A stretch of DNA of 64,000 nt from Sphingorhabdus sp. SMR4y (GCF_002218195.1 NZ_CP022336.1:1466001-1530000), one strand, 5' to 3'; counted from the stretch's first letter, positions 18,234 to 29,547 are shown. The notes: generated by a model not told the origin, from the sequence alone. Program-made: numbers and translations.

Positions 18234-18629
18234 TTAGAATACCTCAGCCAGTACTTCGCCGCCGACCTTCGCCTGACGCGCTTCTGCGTCAGAGAGAACA
18301 CCTTGTGGCGTCGATACGATTGTTATGCCCAAGCCGTTGCGAACCCGTGGCAGATCTTCCGAACCGCTGTAGACACGACGACCGGGCTTTGAAACGCGAG
18401 CCACGTGGCGAATTGCCGGCTGGCCTTCAAAATATTTCAGTTCAATCCGCAGACCGGGGTGCTTGTTGACCTCTTCTTCGCTGTAGCCGCGAATATAGCC
18501 TTCGCGCTGCAACACTTCGAGGACGGCGCCGCGCAGTTTGGACGCGGGTGTTACAACGCTGTCCTTACGTGCCTGTTGTCCGTTACGGATACGGGTGAGC
18601 ATGTCACCCAAGGGATCGGTAAAAGCCAT
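18234..18629 (-). CDS. rpsH: 30S ribosomal protein S8
   Basis: 131 residues. Assembly protein binding the central domain of 16S rRNA; in E. coli it also represses the spc operon. Features: [20 protein letters not shown], and the C-terminal signature [20 protein letters not shown]. Whether autoregulation is conserved cannot be seen here. Confidence 0.97.
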   Translation of the reverse strand: MAFTDPLGDMLTRIRNGQQARKDSVVTPASKLRGAVLEVLQREGYIRGYSEEEVNKHPGLRIELKYFEGQPAIRHVARVSKPGRRVYSGSEDLPRVRNGLGITIVSTPQGVLSDAEARQAKVGGEVLAEVF

Positions 18630-18641
18630 ATTATCTCTCCC

Positions 18642-18947
18642 TTACCAGCTTGATTTCGTTACGCCGGGAATCAGACCTTTATTGGCCATGTCTCTCAGCT
18701 CGATGCGGCACAGGCGGAACTTGCGATAGTAACCGCGTGGCCGTCCTGTGGTTTCACAGCGGTTGCGTACGCGGGTTGGGTTCGCGTTCCGCGGAATTTC
18801 CGCCATTTTGAGGCGCGCCATCAAACGTTCGGTCTCATCGAGAGACTCGTCTGCTGCCATCGCTTTCAGTTTCGCATAGCGTCCGGCGTATTTCTTCACC
18901 ATCCGCTTGCGTTTTTCGTTTCTGTTAATGGAACTCAGTTTCGCCAT
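18642..18947 (-). CDS. rpsN: 30S ribosomal protein S14 (zinc-free long form)
   Basis: 101 residues: the long S14 without the CxxC-CxxC zinc motif. The C-terminal [20 protein letters not shown] segment is the family signature; the two visible cysteines are isolated. It is 37 bases after rplE and 12 before rpsH. Confidence 0.97.
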   Translation of the reverse strand: MAKLSSINRNEKRKRMVKKYAGRYAKLKAMAADESLDETERLMARLKMAEIPRNANPTRVRNRCETTGRPRGYYRKFRLCRIELRDMANKGLIPGVTKSSW

Positions 18948-18984
18948 GACTTAAGTTCTCGTCCTTCCGTATAATGAAGCGCGC

Positions 18985-19572
18985 TTACGCGGCTTCTTTT
19001 TCTTCCGATTGTTCCTCTTTGGGGAACGGGAAACCGAACAATGCCAGAAGCGCACGCGCCTCGTCGTCTGTTTTTGCTGTAGTCGTCACAATCACGTCCA
19101 TGCCGCGAACAACGTCGATGTTGTCATAAGCGATTTCGGGGAAAATGATCTGCTCTTTCAGGCCCATGGCAAAGTTGCCACGACCGTCAAAGCTTTTCGG
19201 ATTCAGGCCTCTGAAATCCCGGATGCGAGGCATCGCGACGGTGACCAGACGATCGATAAATTCGTACATCCGTTCCCGGCGCAGATTGACTTTGCAGCCA
19301 ATCGGCATGCCTTCACGCAACTTGAACGTTGCGATCGAGTTTTTCGCCTTGGTGATCACTGGCTTCTGGCCGGCAATCAGTTCCATTTCGGCTGCAGCAC
19401 TTGCAACCTTCTTCTTGTCCTGGCTACCTTCACCAACACCCATGTTGATGGTGACCATTGAAATCCGCGGGACTTCCATGGGATTGGTGTAGTTGAACTT
19501 TTCCTGCATCGCCTTGACGATTTCATCGTCATATTTTTTGCGCATGCGGGGGATATATTTTTTATCAGCCAT
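18985..19572 (-). CDS. rplE: 50S ribosomal protein L5
   Basis: 195 residues. Binds 5S rRNA and contacts S13 in the intersubunit bridge. MNTI-like region appears as [21 protein letters not shown]-terminal [20 protein letters not shown] is conserved. The start overlaps the end of rplX by 8 bases. A short Glu-rich tail ([11 protein letters not shown]) is additional. Confidence 0.97.
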   Translation of the reverse strand: MADKKYIPRMRKKYDDEIVKAMQEKFNYTNPMEVPRISMVTINMGVGEGSQDKKKVASAAAEMELIAGQKPVITKAKNSIATFKLREGMPIGCKVNLRRERMYEFIDRLVTVAMPRIRDFRGLNPKSFDGRGNFAMGLKEQIIFPEIAYDNIDVVRGMDVIVTTTAKTDDEARALLALFGFPFPKEEQSEEKEAA

Positions 19573-19888
19573 CGACTTTCTCCCCGGACTTTACAGCAAT
19601 CCGCTGCATCTTTCCGTCTTCTGTCTTTTCAAATCTGACGCGGGTCGGCTTGCCGTCTTTCGGATCCGCCACAGCGACCTTGCTGATGTGCATTGCCGCT
19701 TCGCGCCGCTCGAGGCCACCCTGGGGATTGGCCTGGGTCGGCTTGCGGTGACGAACAGCTATGTTCACACCGGAAACAATGACCTTGTCGTCTTTCGGCA
19801 TCACCTTGGTGACTTCACCCGACTTGCCCTTGTCCTTGCCGGACAGAACGACGACGGTATCGCCTTTTTTGATTTTTGCATTGGCCAT
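19565..19888 (-). CDS. rplX: 50S ribosomal protein L24
   Basis: 107 residues from the [20 protein letters not shown] start at 19888. A KOW-type assembly initiator at the exit tunnel; [20 protein letters not shown] is the KOW motif. A longer open frame continues upstream through rplN but has no ribosome site and would add unrelated residues, so it was not used. Start 2 bases after rplN; end overlaps rplE. Confidence 0.97.
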   Translation of the reverse strand: MANAKIKKGDTVVVLSGKDKGKSGEVTKVMPKDDKVIVSGVNIAVRHRKPTQANPQGGLERREAAMHISKVAVADPKDGKPTRVRFEKTEDGKMQRIAVKSGEKVDG

Positions 19889-19890
19889 GA

Positions 19891-20259
19891 TTAGAGCACC
19901 TCCGGCGCAAGGCTGATGATTTTCATATGCTTTTTCGCACGCAGTTCGCGAACCACGGGGCCAAAAATACGGGTGCCGATTGGCTCCTGGTTGTTGTTCA
20001 CCAGAACCGCAGCATTGCTGTCGAACCGAATGACAGAACCGTCTTTGCGACGGATGTCCTTCTTCGTACGCACAATCACCGCACGGTGAACGTCGCCCTT
20101 CTTGACCTTGCCGCGCGGCGCTGCTTCCTTGATCGAAACGACAATGATGTCGCCGACGCCGGCAAAGCGACGCTTCGAGCCGCCCAGCACCTTGATGCAC
20201 TGCACGCGTTTGGCGCCGCTATTGTCAGCGACCTCCAGGTTCGATTGCATCTGGATCAT
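19891..20259 (-). CDS. rplN: 50S ribosomal protein L14
   Basis: 122 residues, invariant length. Forms part of intersubunit bridges. [20 protein letters not shown] and the C-terminal [20 protein letters not shown] identify it. An 80-base spacer with a CCCGG/CCGGG hairpin separates it from rpsQ, longer than most gaps in this cluster. Confidence 0.98.
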   Translation of the reverse strand: MIQMQSNLEVADNSGAKRVQCIKVLGGSKRRFAGVGDIIVVSIKEAAPRGKVKKGDVHRAVIVRTKKDIRRKDGSVIRFDSNAAVLVNNNQEPIGTRIFGPVVRELRAKKHMKIISLAPEVL

Positions 20260-20339
20260 GGATCCAATTCCTTCTTCATATACCCGGCAAGCCAGGCGTT
20301 TCCTACTTCGTCACCCCGGCAGATCCGGGATATTCTAAA

Positions 20340-20702
20340 CTATTCGGCAGCTGGTGATGCTTCGGCCGTATCTTCTGCCGCAGGCTTCACTGGCGCCTTG
20401 ACCTTTTCGTCCTTCGGATCGCTGGCCGTAATCTCGCTGACCGTCGGCGTTGCGATACCGGCTGCTGCGCCGACCCGCTCCAGAACCTTCCAGGTCTTCA
20501 GCTTGGAAATCGGACGGGTTTCTTCAATCCGTACGGTTTCACCCAGGCTGATTTCATTCTTTTCATCATGCGCGTGATATTTTTTCGAGCGCCGGATGAT
20601 TTTTCCGTAAAGCGGATGCTTCACCTTGCGTTCGACATTGACGACAACAGTCTTGTCGCCCTTGTCTGACACGACAGTGCCGGTGAGAATACGTTTTGGC
20701 AT
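20340..20702 (-). CDS. rpsQ: 30S ribosomal protein S17 with C-terminal extension
   Basis: 120 residues against 80-90 in most bacteria. The OB-fold body ([20 protein letters not shown] to [15 protein letters not shown]) ends near residue 77. The remaining 40 residues are low complexity, Ala/Pro/Glu-rich ([20 protein letters not shown]). It begins 9 bases after rpmC. The tail has no assigned function. Confidence 0.96.
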   Translation of the reverse strand: MPKRILTGTVVSDKGDKTVVVNVERKVKHPLYGKIIRRSKKYHAHDEKNEISLGETVRIEETRPISKLKTWKVLERVGAAAGIATPTVSEITASDPKDEKVKAPVKPAAEDTAEASPAAE

Positions 20703-20711
20703 ATCGGTTCC

Positions 20712-20930
20712 TTACGCCTTTGCTTCTGCGGTCGCCGCGTTTGCACGCTCGGCCTGCAATGTTTTGATCCGGGCGATCGTGCGACGCACTTCCCGTGTCC
20801 GGCTTGGTTTTTCGAGCTGATTGGTCGCAGCCTGAAAGCGCAGGTTAAAGGCCTCGCGCTTCAGTTCGCCCAGTTCGGTCTCGAGCTGATCGTCGGTTTT
20901 GGTCCGCAAATCTTCAGTTTTCATGCTCAT
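20712..20930 (-). CDS. rpmC: 50S ribosomal protein L29
   Basis: 72 residues, two-helix L29 at the tunnel exit, part of the SRP and trigger factor docking site. Features: KTEDLRTKTDDQLETELGEL and RFQAATNQLEKPSRTREVRR. The Met at codon 3 is an alternative start. Five bases after rplP. Confidence 0.96.
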   Translation of the reverse strand: MSMKTEDLRTKTDDQLETELGELKREAFNLRFQAATNQLEKPSRTREVRRTIARIKTLQAERANAATAEAKA

Positions 20931-20935
20931 CTAGC

Positions 20936-21367
20936 TTAACCTTCCAGATGTGACGTGTCGCCGAGGCGAGCCACAACCTTTGTCTTGATCGGGAGCTTCA
21001 TCGCTGCCCGCTCGAAAGCGATCGCTGCAATCGGTCCGGGAACGCCGTCCAGTTCGAACAGGATCCGACCTGGTTTAACCCGAGCAGCCCAATATTCCAC
21101 AGAGCCCTTGCCCTTACCCTGACGAACTTCGGCAGGCTTCTTGGACACTGGCACATCCGGGAATACCCGGATCCACAAACGGCCCTGACGCTTGATGTGA
21201 CGCGTGATCGCACGACGAGCCGCCTCGATCTGGCGCGCGGTAATCCGTTCAGGCTCCATGGCTTTCAGGCCATAACTGCCGAAGTTCAGGGTCGTGCCAC
21301 CAGGGGCCTTGCCCTTGATCCGGCCTTTGAAAGCCTTGCGGAATTTATGTTTCTTGGGTTGCAGCAT
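20936..21367 (-). CDS. rplP: 50S ribosomal protein L16
   Basis: 143 residues. Core protein near the A-site finger. [40 protein letters not shown] and the MGKGKG-like [20 protein letters not shown] segment are diagnostic. It is 24 bases after rpsC. Confidence 0.98.
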   Translation of the reverse strand: MLQPKKHKFRKAFKGRIKGKAPGGTTLNFGSYGLKAMEPERITARQIEAARRAITRHIKRQGRLWIRVFPDVPVSKKPAEVRQGKGKGSVEYWAARVKPGRILFELDGVPGPIAAIAFERAAMKLPIKTKVVARLGDTSHLEG

Positions 21368-21391
21368 GATGCTCTACCTATTCCTCAAAAA

Positions 21392-22093
21392 TCAACGTTG
21401 GTGCTGCGGACGGACGCCGGACGTCTGTGCTTCAACATTCAACCGGTCCTGAGCCATCGGGTCATGACCCAATATCTCGCCTTTGAAAATCCAGACCTTG
21501 ATACCGATAATACCGTAAGCGGTCAGCGCTTCATATTCGGCATAGTCGATATTGGCGCGCAGCGTATGGAGCGGCACGCGGCCTTCACGATACCATTCAA
21601 CGCGGGCAATTTCTGCTCCGCCCAAACGGCCACCGCAAACAATTTTGATGCCTTCAGCGCCGAGACGCAGAGCCGACTGAACCGCACGCTTCATGGCACG
21701 ACGGAATGCAACGCGGCGGATCAGCTGATCACCAATGCCCTGCGCTACCAGCTTCGCATCGACTTCCGGCTTGCGGATTTCGACGATGTTCAGGGAAACG
21801 TCACCGGACGACATTTCGCTCAGCTTGCGACGCAGTTTTTCGATATCCGCGCCTTTCTTGCCGATGATAACACCAGGGCGAGCAGCATAGATGGAAACGC
21901 GACAAGTTTTGGCCGGACGCTCGATCACAACCTTCGAAATCGCTGCCTGGGGCAGATTCTCGAAGATATATTTCCGCATCTTGATGTCTTCCATCAAGAG
22001 ATCGCCATAGTTGGAACCTTCCGCATACCAGCGGCTGTCCCAGGTCCGGTTGATCTGCAGGCGAAGCCCGATAGGATTACTCTTTTGACCCAT
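21392..22093 (-). CDS. rpsC: 30S ribosomal protein S3
   Basis: 233 residues. Lines the mRNA entry channel and has an N-terminal KH domain ([20 protein letters not shown] near residue 73, with the GXXG loop). Start [20 protein letters not shown]. Two bases separate it from rplV. Confidence 0.98.
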   Translation of the reverse strand: MGQKSNPIGLRLQINRTWDSRWYAEGSNYGDLLMEDIKMRKYIFENLPQAAISKVVIERPAKTCRVSIYAARPGVIIGKKGADIEKLRRKLSEMSSGDVSLNIVEIRKPEVDAKLVAQGIGDQLIRRVAFRRAMKRAVQSALRLGAEGIKIVCGGRLGGAEIARVEWYREGRVPLHTLRANIDYAEYEALTAYGIIGIKVWIFKGEILGHDPMAQDRLNVEAQTSGVRPQHQR

Positions 22094-22095
22094 GG

Positions 22096-22479
22096 TTACG
22101 CCTCTTCCTCTTCATGCTCGCGGACAACGATGCGAACGCGGCTAAATGGCTTGATAATCTTGGCTGAACGGCCACGCGCACGCGCCTTCCAGCGCTTCAT
22201 CGTGATCGACTTGCCGACGCTCGCTTCATGAACGATCAATGCGTCGACATCCAGATTGTGATTATTCTCGGCATTGGCGATAGCTGAAGCGAGAACCTTG
22301 CTGACATCCTTGGCCATCGCCTTTTTGGAGAAGGACAGAATGTTCAATGCTTCTTCCGCTTTCTTGCCACGGATCAGCTGTGCAACCAAGTTGAGCTTCT
22401 GGGCAGAACCACGGATGGAATTGCCTACAGCCAAAGCTTCATTGTCGCCAACACGGCGGGGTGATGATGCCTTACCCAT
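22096..22479 (-). CDS. rplV: 50S ribosomal protein L22
   Basis: 127 residues. Its beta-hairpin (about residues 85-110, [20 protein letters not shown]) lines the exit tunnel near the macrolide site. The start overlaps the rpsS stop by one base, so translation is coupled. C-terminal acidic EHEEEEA. Confidence 0.97.
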   Translation of the reverse strand: MGKASSPRRVGDNEALAVGNSIRGSAQKLNLVAQLIRGKKAEEALNILSFSKKAMAKDVSKVLASAIANAENNHNLDVDALIVHEASVGKSITMKRWKARARGRSAKIIKPFSRVRIVVREHEEEEA

Positions 22480-22754
22480 TATTTCTTGCCTTTTTTGTCA
22501 GCGCCATGGCCGTAATAGTTACGCGTAGGTGCGAACTCGCCAAGCTTGTGACCGACCATGTCTTCATTCACCGAAACCGGGATGAATTTCTGACCGTTGT
22601 AAACGCTGAAGGTCAAGCCGACGAAATCAGGCAAAACGGTAGAACGACGCGACCAGGTCTTGATCGGCGCACGCGCGTTGTTTTCCTGCGCAGTCTGCGC
22701 TTTTTTCAGCAGGTGGAGGTCAACAAACGGACCTTTTTTGATGGAACGAGCCAT
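22479..22754 (-). CDS. rpsS: 30S ribosomal protein S19
   Basis: 91 residues. Head protein near S13. [20 protein letters not shown], the [20 protein letters not shown] strand and the [20 protein letters not shown] tail are diagnostic. Two bases after rplB. Confidence 0.98.
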   Translation of the reverse strand: MARSIKKGPFVDLHLLKKAQTAQENNARAPIKTWSRRSTVLPDFVGLTFSVYNGQKFIPVSVNEDMVGHKLGEFAPTRNYYGHGADKKGKK

Positions 22755-22756
22755 GC

Positions 22757-23593
22757 TTACCTCTTCTTCTTCGCGTGACGCGACCGGATGATCATCTTGT
22801 CAGTCGATTTGTTGCTACGGGTACGAGCACCCTTGGTTGGCTTACCCCATGGCGTAACCGGATGACGACCACCGGAAGTCCGGCCTTCACCACCACCATG
22901 CGGGTGATCGACTGGGTTTTTCGCAACACCGCGAGTAAGAGGACGACGTCCCTTCCAGCGGGTACGGCCTGCCTTGCCGAAATTCTGGTTCGAATTGTCC
23001 GGATTGGACACCGCACCAACGGTCGCCATACAGTCAGAACGCAGATAGCGCTGCTCGCCGCTTTTCAGGCGAACAATAACCATACCGCGGTCACGACCGA
23101 CAATCTGGACATAAGCACCGGCCGAACGAGCGATCTGACCGCCCTTGCCTGGCTTCATTTCGACATTGTGAACAATCGTACCAACCGGCATTTGCGACAG
23201 CAACATTGCGTTACCGGGCTTCACGTCGGTCTTTTTGCCGGCCAGCACAGTGTCGCCAACATCGAGACGCTGCGGTGCCAGAATGTAGGACAGCTCGCCG
23301 TCTTCATATTTGATCAGCGCGATAAAGGCGGTGCGGTTGGGATCATATTCGATCCGTTCAACAGTCGCAGCCATATCCCATTTGCGCCGCTTGAAATCGA
23401 CGAGACGATATTTCTGTTTATGGCCACCGGCGATGCCACGCGAAGTGACATGACCTTTGTTGTTCCGGCCACCCGTCTTGTTCTTGCCTTCGACAAGCTT
23501 CTTGACGGGCTTGCCTTTCCAGAGGCCGCTCTTGTCGACCAGGATAAGACCACGCCGGGCGGGGCTTGTCGGTTTATAGGATTTTAATGCCAT
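22757..23593 (-). CDS. rplB: 50S ribosomal protein L2
   Basis: 278 residues. Essential for subunit association and peptidyl transferase structure. The conserved [20 protein letters not shown] loop near residue 225 contains the histidine studied in E. coli (His229 by family knowledge). Start [20 protein letters not shown]. Six bases after rplW. Confidence 0.98.
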   Translation of the reverse strand: MALKSYKPTSPARRGLILVDKSGLWKGKPVKKLVEGKNKTGGRNNKGHVTSRGIAGGHKQKYRLVDFKRRKWDMAATVERIEYDPNRTAFIALIKYEDGELSYILAPQRLDVGDTVLAGKKTDVKPGNAMLLSQMPVGTIVHNVEMKPGKGGQIARSAGAYVQIVGRDRGMVIVRLKSGEQRYLRSDCMATVGAVSNPDNSNQNFGKAGRTRWKGRRPLTRGVAKNPVDHPHGGGEGRTSGGRHPVTPWGKPTKGARTRSNKSTDKMIIRSRHAKKKR

Positions 23594-23599
23594 GTGCCC

Positions 23600-23908
23600 T
23601 TAAACTCCCGTGGTGATGTCAATGGTTTGGCCTTCAGCCAAAGTGACAACAGCCTTCTTGATGTCATTGCGAGTGTAGGGACGACCCTTCCACTTCTTGG
23701 TCTTGCCCTTTTGCACCAGCGTGTTGACGTTTTTGACTTTGACATCAAACAACGCCTCGATGGCGGCCTTGATCTGCGGCTTGGTTGCGGTGTTCGCAAC
23801 CTTGAATACCACAGCATTATGCTCGCTGAGCAAGGTCGATTTCTCGGTGATGTGCGGGCCGACAATTACGTCATAATGACGAATATCGACAGCTTCTTTT
23901 TTAGCCAT
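23600..23908 (-). CDS. rplW: 50S ribosomal protein L23
   Basis: 102 residues. Docking site for trigger factor and SRP at the tunnel exit. [20 protein letters not shown] near residue 20 and [20 protein letters not shown] are diagnostic. Its start overlaps the end of rplD by 8 bases. Confidence 0.97.
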   Translation of the reverse strand: MAKKEAVDIRHYDVIVGPHITEKSTLLSEHNAVVFKVANTATKPQIKAAIEALFDVKVKNVNTLVQKGKTKKWKGRPYTRNDIKKAVVTLAEGQTIDITTGV

Positions 23909-24527
23909 TGAAGCGCGCCTCCAGCTTTTCTACCGCTGCGCGCGTCAGCACCAGGGTTTCATGGTTCAGAATGTCATAAACATTGGCACCGGCAGCTGGC
24001 ATCACATTGACACGGGGAATGTTGTTCGAAGCCTTCGAGAAAGCGTCATTAACAGTGTCACCGTCCATGATCAGGGCCGACTTGCCGAAACCGAGCTTTG
24101 CGATATTGGCCAGGAGCGCCTGTGTCTTGGCTTCCTTCAGCTCAATATTTTCAAGCACGATCAAATTGTCGTTCTTCAGCTTGTCGCTCAGCGCCATCTT
24201 CAGACCCAGCGCGCGAACCTTCTTGTTCAGCGAAGGATTGAAGTCACGCTTGCGGGCACCGTGGGCCTTACCACCACCGATGAAGATCGGAGCACGACGA
24301 TCACCATGACGAGCGGTACCACCACCCTTCTGATTGCCGTACTTCTTGCCGGTCCGGGCAACGTCGGAACGCTCGCGGGTCGGACGGGCCGTTCCGCGTG
24401 CTTTTTCGCGCTGCCAGTTGACGACACGGTGAAGAATGTCTGCACGCGCTTCGATACCGAAGACGTCATCATTCAATTCGATATCGCCTTTGGCTTTCGC
24501 GTCGAGGGTTTTCACTTTCAATTTCAT
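23901..24527 (-). CDS. rplD: 50S ribosomal protein L4
   Basis: 208 residues. Early assembly protein; its loop (about residues 40-95, [20 protein letters not shown] and [20 protein letters not shown]) reaches into the exit tunnel. In E. coli it represses the S10 operon through the leader; no matching leader structure is recognised here. Three bases after rplC. Confidence 0.97.
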   Translation of the reverse strand: MKLKVKTLDAKAKGDIELNDDVFGIEARADILHRVVNWQREKARGTARPTRERSDVARTGKKYGNQKGGGTARHGDRRAPIFIGGGKAHGARKRDFNPSLNKKVRALGLKMALSDKLKNDNLIVLENIELKEAKTQALLANIAKLGFGKSALIMDGDTVNDAFSKASNNIPRVNVMPAAGANVYDILNHETLVLTRAAVEKLEARFNG

Positions 24528-24530
24528 GGC

Positions 24531-25382
24531 TTAGCCCTCCTTCCCTGCATCATCCGCGGCATCAGACTTCTCGTCAGCCGGCTTTTCTGCGGGAGCATCG
24601 GCCGCTGCCGCTACTTCTGCGTCGGTCGGACCGGCAGGCGTTTCGATCGCTGCATCCGCCTCGATCATGCCTGCTGGCGCATCTTCCGTGGCCGTCTCAT
24701 CCGCGTTACGGCGCATGGCACCGGGGAATGGAACACCTTCGGGAAGAGCAACCTTGACGGCATCCTTGACCAGCAACCAGCCGCCCTTGGAACCAGGAAC
24801 GCTGCCACGCACAAAGATCAGACCGCGGTCGGCATCTGTGCGGACGATTTCCAGGTTCTGCTGCGTGCGATTGCGCGCACCCATGTGACCGGCCATCTTC
24901 TTGCCCTTGAACACCTTGCCCGGATCCTGATTCTGACCAGTAGAACCGTGTGCACGGTGAGAGATGGAAACACCGTGAGTTGCCCGCATGCCGCCGAAAC
25001 CCCAGCGCTTCATCGCACCAGCAAAGCCTTTACCCTGGGTAACACCCTGGATATCAACCATCTGGCCAGCAATGAAGTGGTCTGCAGTTACGGTAGCACC
25101 GATGGGGAGCAAAGCATCTTCGCTATCGACCCGGAATTCGGCAACTCGCGCCTTTGGCTCGACTTCTGCCTTGGCAAAAGCCTCACGCTGCGGCTTGTTA
25201 ACATTTTTCGCTTTACGGGCACCAGCACCAAGCTGAACGGCAAAATAGCCATCACGTTCCTGATTGCGGGCTCCAACAACCTGACATTCTTCCAGGGAAA
25301 GAACGGTAACCGGCACATGCCGTCCGTCTTCCTGAAACAAGCGGGTCATCCCCATTTTCTTCGCGATCACGCCTGTACGCAC
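24531..25382 (-). CDS. rplC: 50S ribosomal protein L3 with long acidic tail
   Basis: 283 residues from a GTG at 25382 ([20 protein letters not shown]), chosen over a TTG two codons upstream because the AAGGAG site is then at the right distance and the sequence matches the family start. The L3 body ends near residue 217; the last 60-65 residues are an Ala/Glu/Asp-rich low-complexity tail ([20 protein letters not shown]) absent from E. coli L3. It is 194 bases after rpsJ, an unusually wide gap containing a hairpin. Confidence 0.96.
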   Translation of the reverse strand: MRTGVIAKKMGMTRLFQEDGRHVPVTVLSLEECQVVGARNQERDGYFAVQLGAGARKAKNVNKPQREAFAKAEVEPKARVAEFRVDSEDALLPIGATVTADHFIAGQMVDIQGVTQGKGFAGAMKRWGFGGMRATHGVSISHRAHGSTGQNQDPGKVFKGKKMAGHMGARNRTQQNLEIVRTDADRGLIFVRGSVPGSKGGWLLVKDAVKVALPEGVPFPGAMRRNADETATEDAPAGMIEADAAIETPAGPTDAEVAAAADAPAEKPADEKSDAADDAGKEG

Positions 25383-25471
25383 GATCAATCTCCTTCACAG
25401 AGGCCGAACGAACCATTTCGTCCGGCTTGCCAGCCCAAATTGTCATGCGTCACCCCGTCCGGGCTGTAATT

Positions 25472-25490
25472 GTTCCGGAAAGTCCGGAAC
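25472..25490. promoter_or_regulatory. Hairpin in the rpsJ-rplC spacer
   Basis: GTTCCGGA (25472-25479) and TCCGGAAC (25483-25490) form a perfect 8-pair stem with a 3-base loop. No T run follows on the minus strand. It may act on mRNA processing or stability between rpsJ and rplC. Confidence 0.4.
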
Positions 25491-25576
25491 GAGACGGAGG
25501 ACGCTGCCCGGTTAAATCCGGCGGTATCCTGTCGTTGTTCAATCTTCGCGCGGGCGAAGATGTCAGATCATCCGGC

Positions 25577-25888
25577 TCAGGCCAGCTTGATCTCGACATT
25601 TACACCAGCAGCGAGGTCAAGCTTCATCAAAGCGTCGACCGTCTGCGGCGTGGGCTGCACGATATCGAGCAGCCTTTTATAGGTCCGTACCTCGAACTGC
25701 TCGCGCGACTTCTTGTCTACGTGCGGCCCGCGGTTGACGGTGAATTTTTCTATGTGCGTTGGCAAAGGTATCGGTCCACGGATGAGCGCGCCAGTGCGGC
25801 GTGCGGTGTCAGCGATATCGCCAGTCGCCTGATCGAGAACCCGATGATCGAATGCCTTCAAGCGAATGCGAATATTTTGCGTTTCCAT
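25577..25888 (-). CDS. rpsJ: 30S ribosomal protein S10
   Basis: 103 residues. Head protein and NusE antitermination factor. [40 protein letters not shown] and the C-terminal [16 protein letters not shown] are diagnostic. It is separated from tuf by a 122-base spacer that holds two hairpins, one with a T run. Confidence 0.98.
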   Translation of the reverse strand: METQNIRIRLKAFDHRVLDQATGDIADTARRTGALIRGPIPLPTHIEKFTVNRGPHVDKKSREQFEVRTYKRLLDIVQPTPQTVDALMKLDLAAGVNVEIKLA

Positions 25889-25960
25889 GTACCTGTTACC
25901 AATGTCAAAGAGCCAAAAATAAACCGCCCCGATTTTCTAGTGAAAACGGCCGGAGCGGCG

Positions 25961-25995
25961 AAAAAACTGGCTGCCCGAATCACCGATCCGGGCAG
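25961..25995 (-). terminator. Terminator-like hairpin between tuf and rpsJ
   Basis: On the minus strand CTGCCCG (25995-25989) pairs with CGGGCAG (25977-25971), followed by CCAG and TTTTTT (25966-25961). A second hairpin (GTTTTC/GAAAAT core, 25924-25950) with TTTATTTTT follows. Only about 35 bases remain before rpsJ, too few for a new promoter plus leader, so this looks like attenuation. Confidence 0.6.
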
Positions 25996-26010
25996 CGAGG
26001 CGTTCCTATA

Positions 26011-27201
26011 TTACTTTGTTACGTTGCTGACAACCCCTGATCCAACGGTACGTCCACCTTCGCGAATAGCGAAACGGAGACCCGGATCCATGGCGATTGG
26101 AGCAATCAACTTCACGCCGATGGTGACGTTGTCACCAGGCATAACCATCTCGGTGCCCTCAGGAAGGATCACTTCGCCGGTTACGTCGGTCGTACGGAAG
26201 TAGAACTGCGGACGATAGTTGGCGAAGAAAGGCGTATGACGGCCACCTTCGTCTTTCGACAGCACGTAAACTTCAGCCGAGAACTCGGTGTGTGGCGTAA
26301 TCGATCCTGGCTTGCAGAGAACCTGGCCACGCTCAACAGCATCGCGGTCAACGCCACGGATCAAGGCACCAATGTTGTCGCCAGCCTGACCGGAGTCGAG
26401 CAGCTTGCGGAACATTTCAACACCGGTAACGGTGGTCTTCGTGGTATCCTTGATACCGACGATTTCACACTCGTCGCCAACATTCACGATGCCGGTTTCA
26501 ACACGGCCGGTAACAACCGTACCACGACCGGAGATCGAGAACACGTCTTCGATCGGCATCAGGAAGTCCTGGTCAACCGGACGCTCTGGCTGAGGAATGA
26601 AGTCATCGACAGCTTTCATCAGCTCAAGGATCTTTTCCTTGCCGATGTTGTCGTCGCGGCCTTCCAGCGCAGCCAGTGCAGAACCGGCAACGATAGGAAT
26701 ATTGTCGCCGTCAAAGTCGTAAGACGAAAGCAGTTCGCGGATTTCCATTTCAACCAGCTCGAGCAACTCTTCGTCGTCGACCTGATCAACCTTGTTCATG
26801 AAAACAACAAGCGCCGGAACACCAACCTGACGAGCAAGCAGGATGTGCTCGCGAGTCTGTGGCATCGGACCGTCTGCAGCGTTAACCACGAGAATGGCAC
26901 CGTCCATCTGCGCAGCGCCGGTGATCATGTTCTTCACATAGTCAGCATGGCCTGGGCAATCGACGTGCGCATAGTGGCGAGCTTCGGTTTCATATTCGAC
27001 GTGTGCGGTCGAAATGGTGATGCCGCGCTCACGCTCTTCAGGCGCCTTGTCAATATTTGCGAAGTCCACTGCTGCACCGCCGGTGGTTTCAGCAAGAACC
27101 TTGGTGATCGCCGCGGTCAACGTCGTTTTACCGTGGTCAACATGACCGATGGTGCCGATGTTGCAGTGCGGCTTGTTGCGCTCAAACTTCTCTTTAGCCA
27201 T
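26011..27201 (-). CDS. tuf: Elongation factor Tu
   Basis: 396 residues. GTPase that delivers aminoacyl-tRNA. G1 GHVDHGKT at residues 19-26, the switch ERERGITI, G3 [13 protein letters not shown]4 NKVD, G5 SALAAL region, then domains 2 and 3. Start [20 protein letters not shown]. Located after fusA as in the classical str operon; whether a second tuf copy exists elsewhere cannot be told. Confidence 0.98.
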   Translation of the reverse strand: MAKEKFERNKPHCNIGTIGHVDHGKTTLTAAITKVLAETTGGAAVDFANIDKAPEERERGITISTAHVEYETEARHYAHVDCPGHADYVKNMITGAAQMDGAILVVNAADGPMPQTREHILLARQVGVPALVVFMNKVDQVDDEELLELVEMEIRELLSSYDFDGDNIPIVAGSALAALEGRDDNIGKEKILELMKAVDDFIPQPERPVDQDFLMPIEDVFSISGRGTVVTGRVETGIVNVGDECEIVGIKDTTKTTVTGVEMFRKLLDSGQAGDNIGALIRGVDRDAVERGQVLCKPGSITPHTEFSAEVYVLSKDEGGRHTPFFANYRPQFYFRTTDVTGEVILPEGTEMVMPGDNVTIGVKLIAPIAMDPGLRFAIREGGRTVGSGVVSNVTK

Positions 27202-27353
27202 TTTATATTACCTCTGATTTTCTATCGTCTTGATAGTCTGCGCCGCGCTTTGGCGAGACTCTCTAATTCTGTCAACACCCTTTTGCCGGTCCGGGGAATT
27301 TCCCGTCGAACCCGAGCAGAAGGAAAGCGCGTTACCTCGAAAAGGAGTGGCGG

Positions 27354-29447
27354 TTAAGCCATTTTCTCCTTGATCTCTTCGGCCACGTTGCTCGGCACTT
27401 CCTCATAGTGAGAGAATTGCATCGAATATTGTGCACGACCCTGCGTGAATGACCGCAACTCGTTCACATAACCGAACATGTTGGCCAGCGGCACCATGGC
27501 GTCCACAGCCTGGGCGATACCGCGCGTGTCCGTACCCTGGATCTGGCCACGGCGGGAGTTGAGATCGCCGATAACGTCACCAAGATATTCTTCCGGTGTA
27601 ATGACTTCAACCTTCATGATCGGCTCAAGCAGCTTGATGCCGGACTTCTGCGCCGCTTCGCGCATTGCTGCACGGGCTGCGATTTCAAAGGCCAGCGCCG
27701 AACTGTCGACGTCATGATAGGCGCCGTCATAGACACGGATGTTGAAGTCGATGATCGGGAAGCCGATCAACGAACCGGTTTCTGCGGTTTCGCGCATGCC
27801 CTTTTCAACCGAAGGGATATATTCTTTCGGAATATTACCGCCCTTGATTTCGTCTTCAAAGGTAATGCCCGCTCCGCGTTCGCCTGGCGTGACTTCGAAC
27901 TTGATACGCGCGAACTGACCGGAACCACCGGACTGTTTCTTATGCGTATAATCGATGTCGACAGCCTTGCCGAGCGATTCGCGATAAGCCACCTGCGGCG
28001 CACCGACATTGGCTTCGACCTTGAATTCGCGCTTCATGCGATCGACGAGAATGTCGAGGTGAAGCTCGCCCATGCCCTTGATGATCGTCTGGCCCGATTC
28101 GTGGTCCGTCGAAACGCGGAAGCTTGGATCTTCTGCGGCCAGACGGTTCAGGGCAACGCCCATCTTTTCCTGGTCAGCCTTGGTTTTTGGTTCCACCGAA
28201 AGCTCGATCACCGGCTCTGGGAATTCCATCCGCTCCAGAATGATCGGATGCGCGGAATCACACAGCGTGTCACCGGTTGTGGTCGTCTTCATGCCCGCCA
28301 GAGCAACGATGTCGCCGGCAAAGGCTTCTTCAATGTCCTTACGGTCATTGGAGTGCATTTCGAGAATACGGCCGACTTTTTCCTTCTTGTCCTTGACCGA
28401 GTTCAGCAAGGTGCCCTTTTCCAGCTTGCCGGAATAGATGCGGCAGAAGGTCAGCGTACCCACGAACGGATCGTTCATGACCTTGAACGCGAGAGCCGAG
28501 AACGGTTCGTCGTCGGACGACGGACGCGTATCTTCGGTTTCGCCGTCGAGCTTCACGCCCTTGATGGCAGGAACGTCGAGCGGGCTCGGCATATAGTCGA
28601 CAACCGCGTCGAGCAGTGGCTGGACGCCCTTGTTCTTGAACGCGGAACCACACAGAACCGGCACGAAGCTCTGGTTCAGCGTGCCCTTGCGGATCAGCGA
28701 CTTCAGCGTCGCGACATCCGGCTCGTTGCCCTCGAGATATTGCTCCATGACATCATCGTCCTGCTCGACGGCAAGCTCGATCAGCTTCTCGCGATACTCA
28801 GCCGCTTCGTCGGCCATGTCCGCAGGAATGTCGCCATAGGTATATTCAGCACCCAGATCTTCGTTCTTCCAGGTGATCGAACGCTGGTTGACGAGGTCGA
28901 CCAGGCCAACCAGATCGGCTTCGATACCGATCGGCAGATAGAGAACAGCCGGGGTCGCGCCGAGACGCTCGACGATCGAATCGACACAGAATTTGAAGTT
29001 GGCACCGGTGCGGTCGAGCTTGTTGATAAAGCACATCCGCGGCACTTTGTATTTGTCAGCCTGGCGCCATACGGTTTCGGACTGTGGTTCCACGCCGGCA
29101 ACGCCGTCGAAACAGGCAACCGCGCCATCGAGCACACGCAGCGAACGCTCGACTTCGATGGTGAAGTCAACGTGGCCCGGGGTGTCGATGATGTTGATCC
29201 GGTGCTCGGGACCCTTGCGGTCTTCGGCATTCCAGAAACAGGTGGTCGCAGCGGAAGTAATGGTAATACCACGCTCCTGCTCTTGCTCCATCCAGTCCAT
29301 CGTCGCCGCGCCATCATGCACTTCGCCGATCTTGTAGGACTTGCCCGTATAATAGAGAATACGTTCGGTGGTCGTTGTTTTACCAGCGTCAATATGGGCC
29401 ATGATGCCGATATTGCGATATCGTTCGAGCGGATGGCTGCGTGCCAT
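27354..29447 (-). CDS. fusA: Elongation factor G
   Basis: 697 residues. Translocation GTPase. P-loop [20 protein letters not shown] at residues 17-36, [20 protein letters not shown] near 89, NKLDR near 143, and domain IV with the tip region near residue 500. The 200-base spacer from rpsG contains a REP-like inverted pair rather than a simple leader. Confidence 0.98.
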   Translation of the reverse strand: MARSHPLERYRNIGIMAHIDAGKTTTTERILYYTGKSYKIGEVHDGAATMDWMEQEQERGITITSAATTCFWNAEDRKGPEHRINIIDTPGHVDFTIEVERSLRVLDGAVACFDGVAGVEPQSETVWRQADKYKVPRMCFINKLDRTGANFKFCVDSIVERLGATPAVLYLPIGIEADLVGLVDLVNQRSITWKNEDLGAEYTYGDIPADMADEAAEYREKLIELAVEQDDDVMEQYLEGNEPDVATLKSLIRKGTLNQSFVPVLCGSAFKNKGVQPLLDAVVDYMPSPLDVPAIKGVKLDGETEDTRPSSDDEPFSALAFKVMNDPFVGTLTFCRIYSGKLEKGTLLNSVKDKKEKVGRILEMHSNDRKDIEEAFAGDIVALAGMKTTTTGDTLCDSAHPIILERMEFPEPVIELSVEPKTKADQEKMGVALNRLAAEDPSFRVSTDHESGQTIIKGMGELHLDILVDRMKREFKVEANVGAPQVAYRESLGKAVDIDYTHKKQSGGSGQFARIKFEVTPGERGAGITFEDEIKGGNIPKEYIPSVEKGMRETAETGSLIGFPIIDFNIRVYDGAYHDVDSSALAFEIAARAAMREAAQKSGIKLLEPIMKVEVITPEEYLGDVIGDLNSRRGQIQGTDTRGIAQAVDAMVPLANMFGYVNELRSFTQGRAQYSMQFSHYEEVPSNVAEEIKEKMA

Positions 29448-29547
29448 AGTCTTTACTCCAGTATGTGGGGAACCAAATTCTGGCCGCCCTATAGTGAAAT
29501 GGGCTGAACAATGCCAGCCCCGTGATTATCAAAATCTTGATATAGAG

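Noticed and set aside
19565..20200. 211-codon frame including L24
   Set aside because: Only the last 107 codons are L24; the upstream part overlaps rplN in another frame and has no ribosome site.
23961..25469. 502-codon plus-strand frame
   Set aside because: Antisense of rplD and rplC.
27202..27353. Promoter for tuf in the fusA-tuf spacer
   Set aside because: TTGACA is present on the minus strand but no acceptable -10 hexamer lies 16-18 bases after it.
27714..29507. 597-codon plus-strand frame
   Set aside because: Antisense of fusA; a shadow frame.
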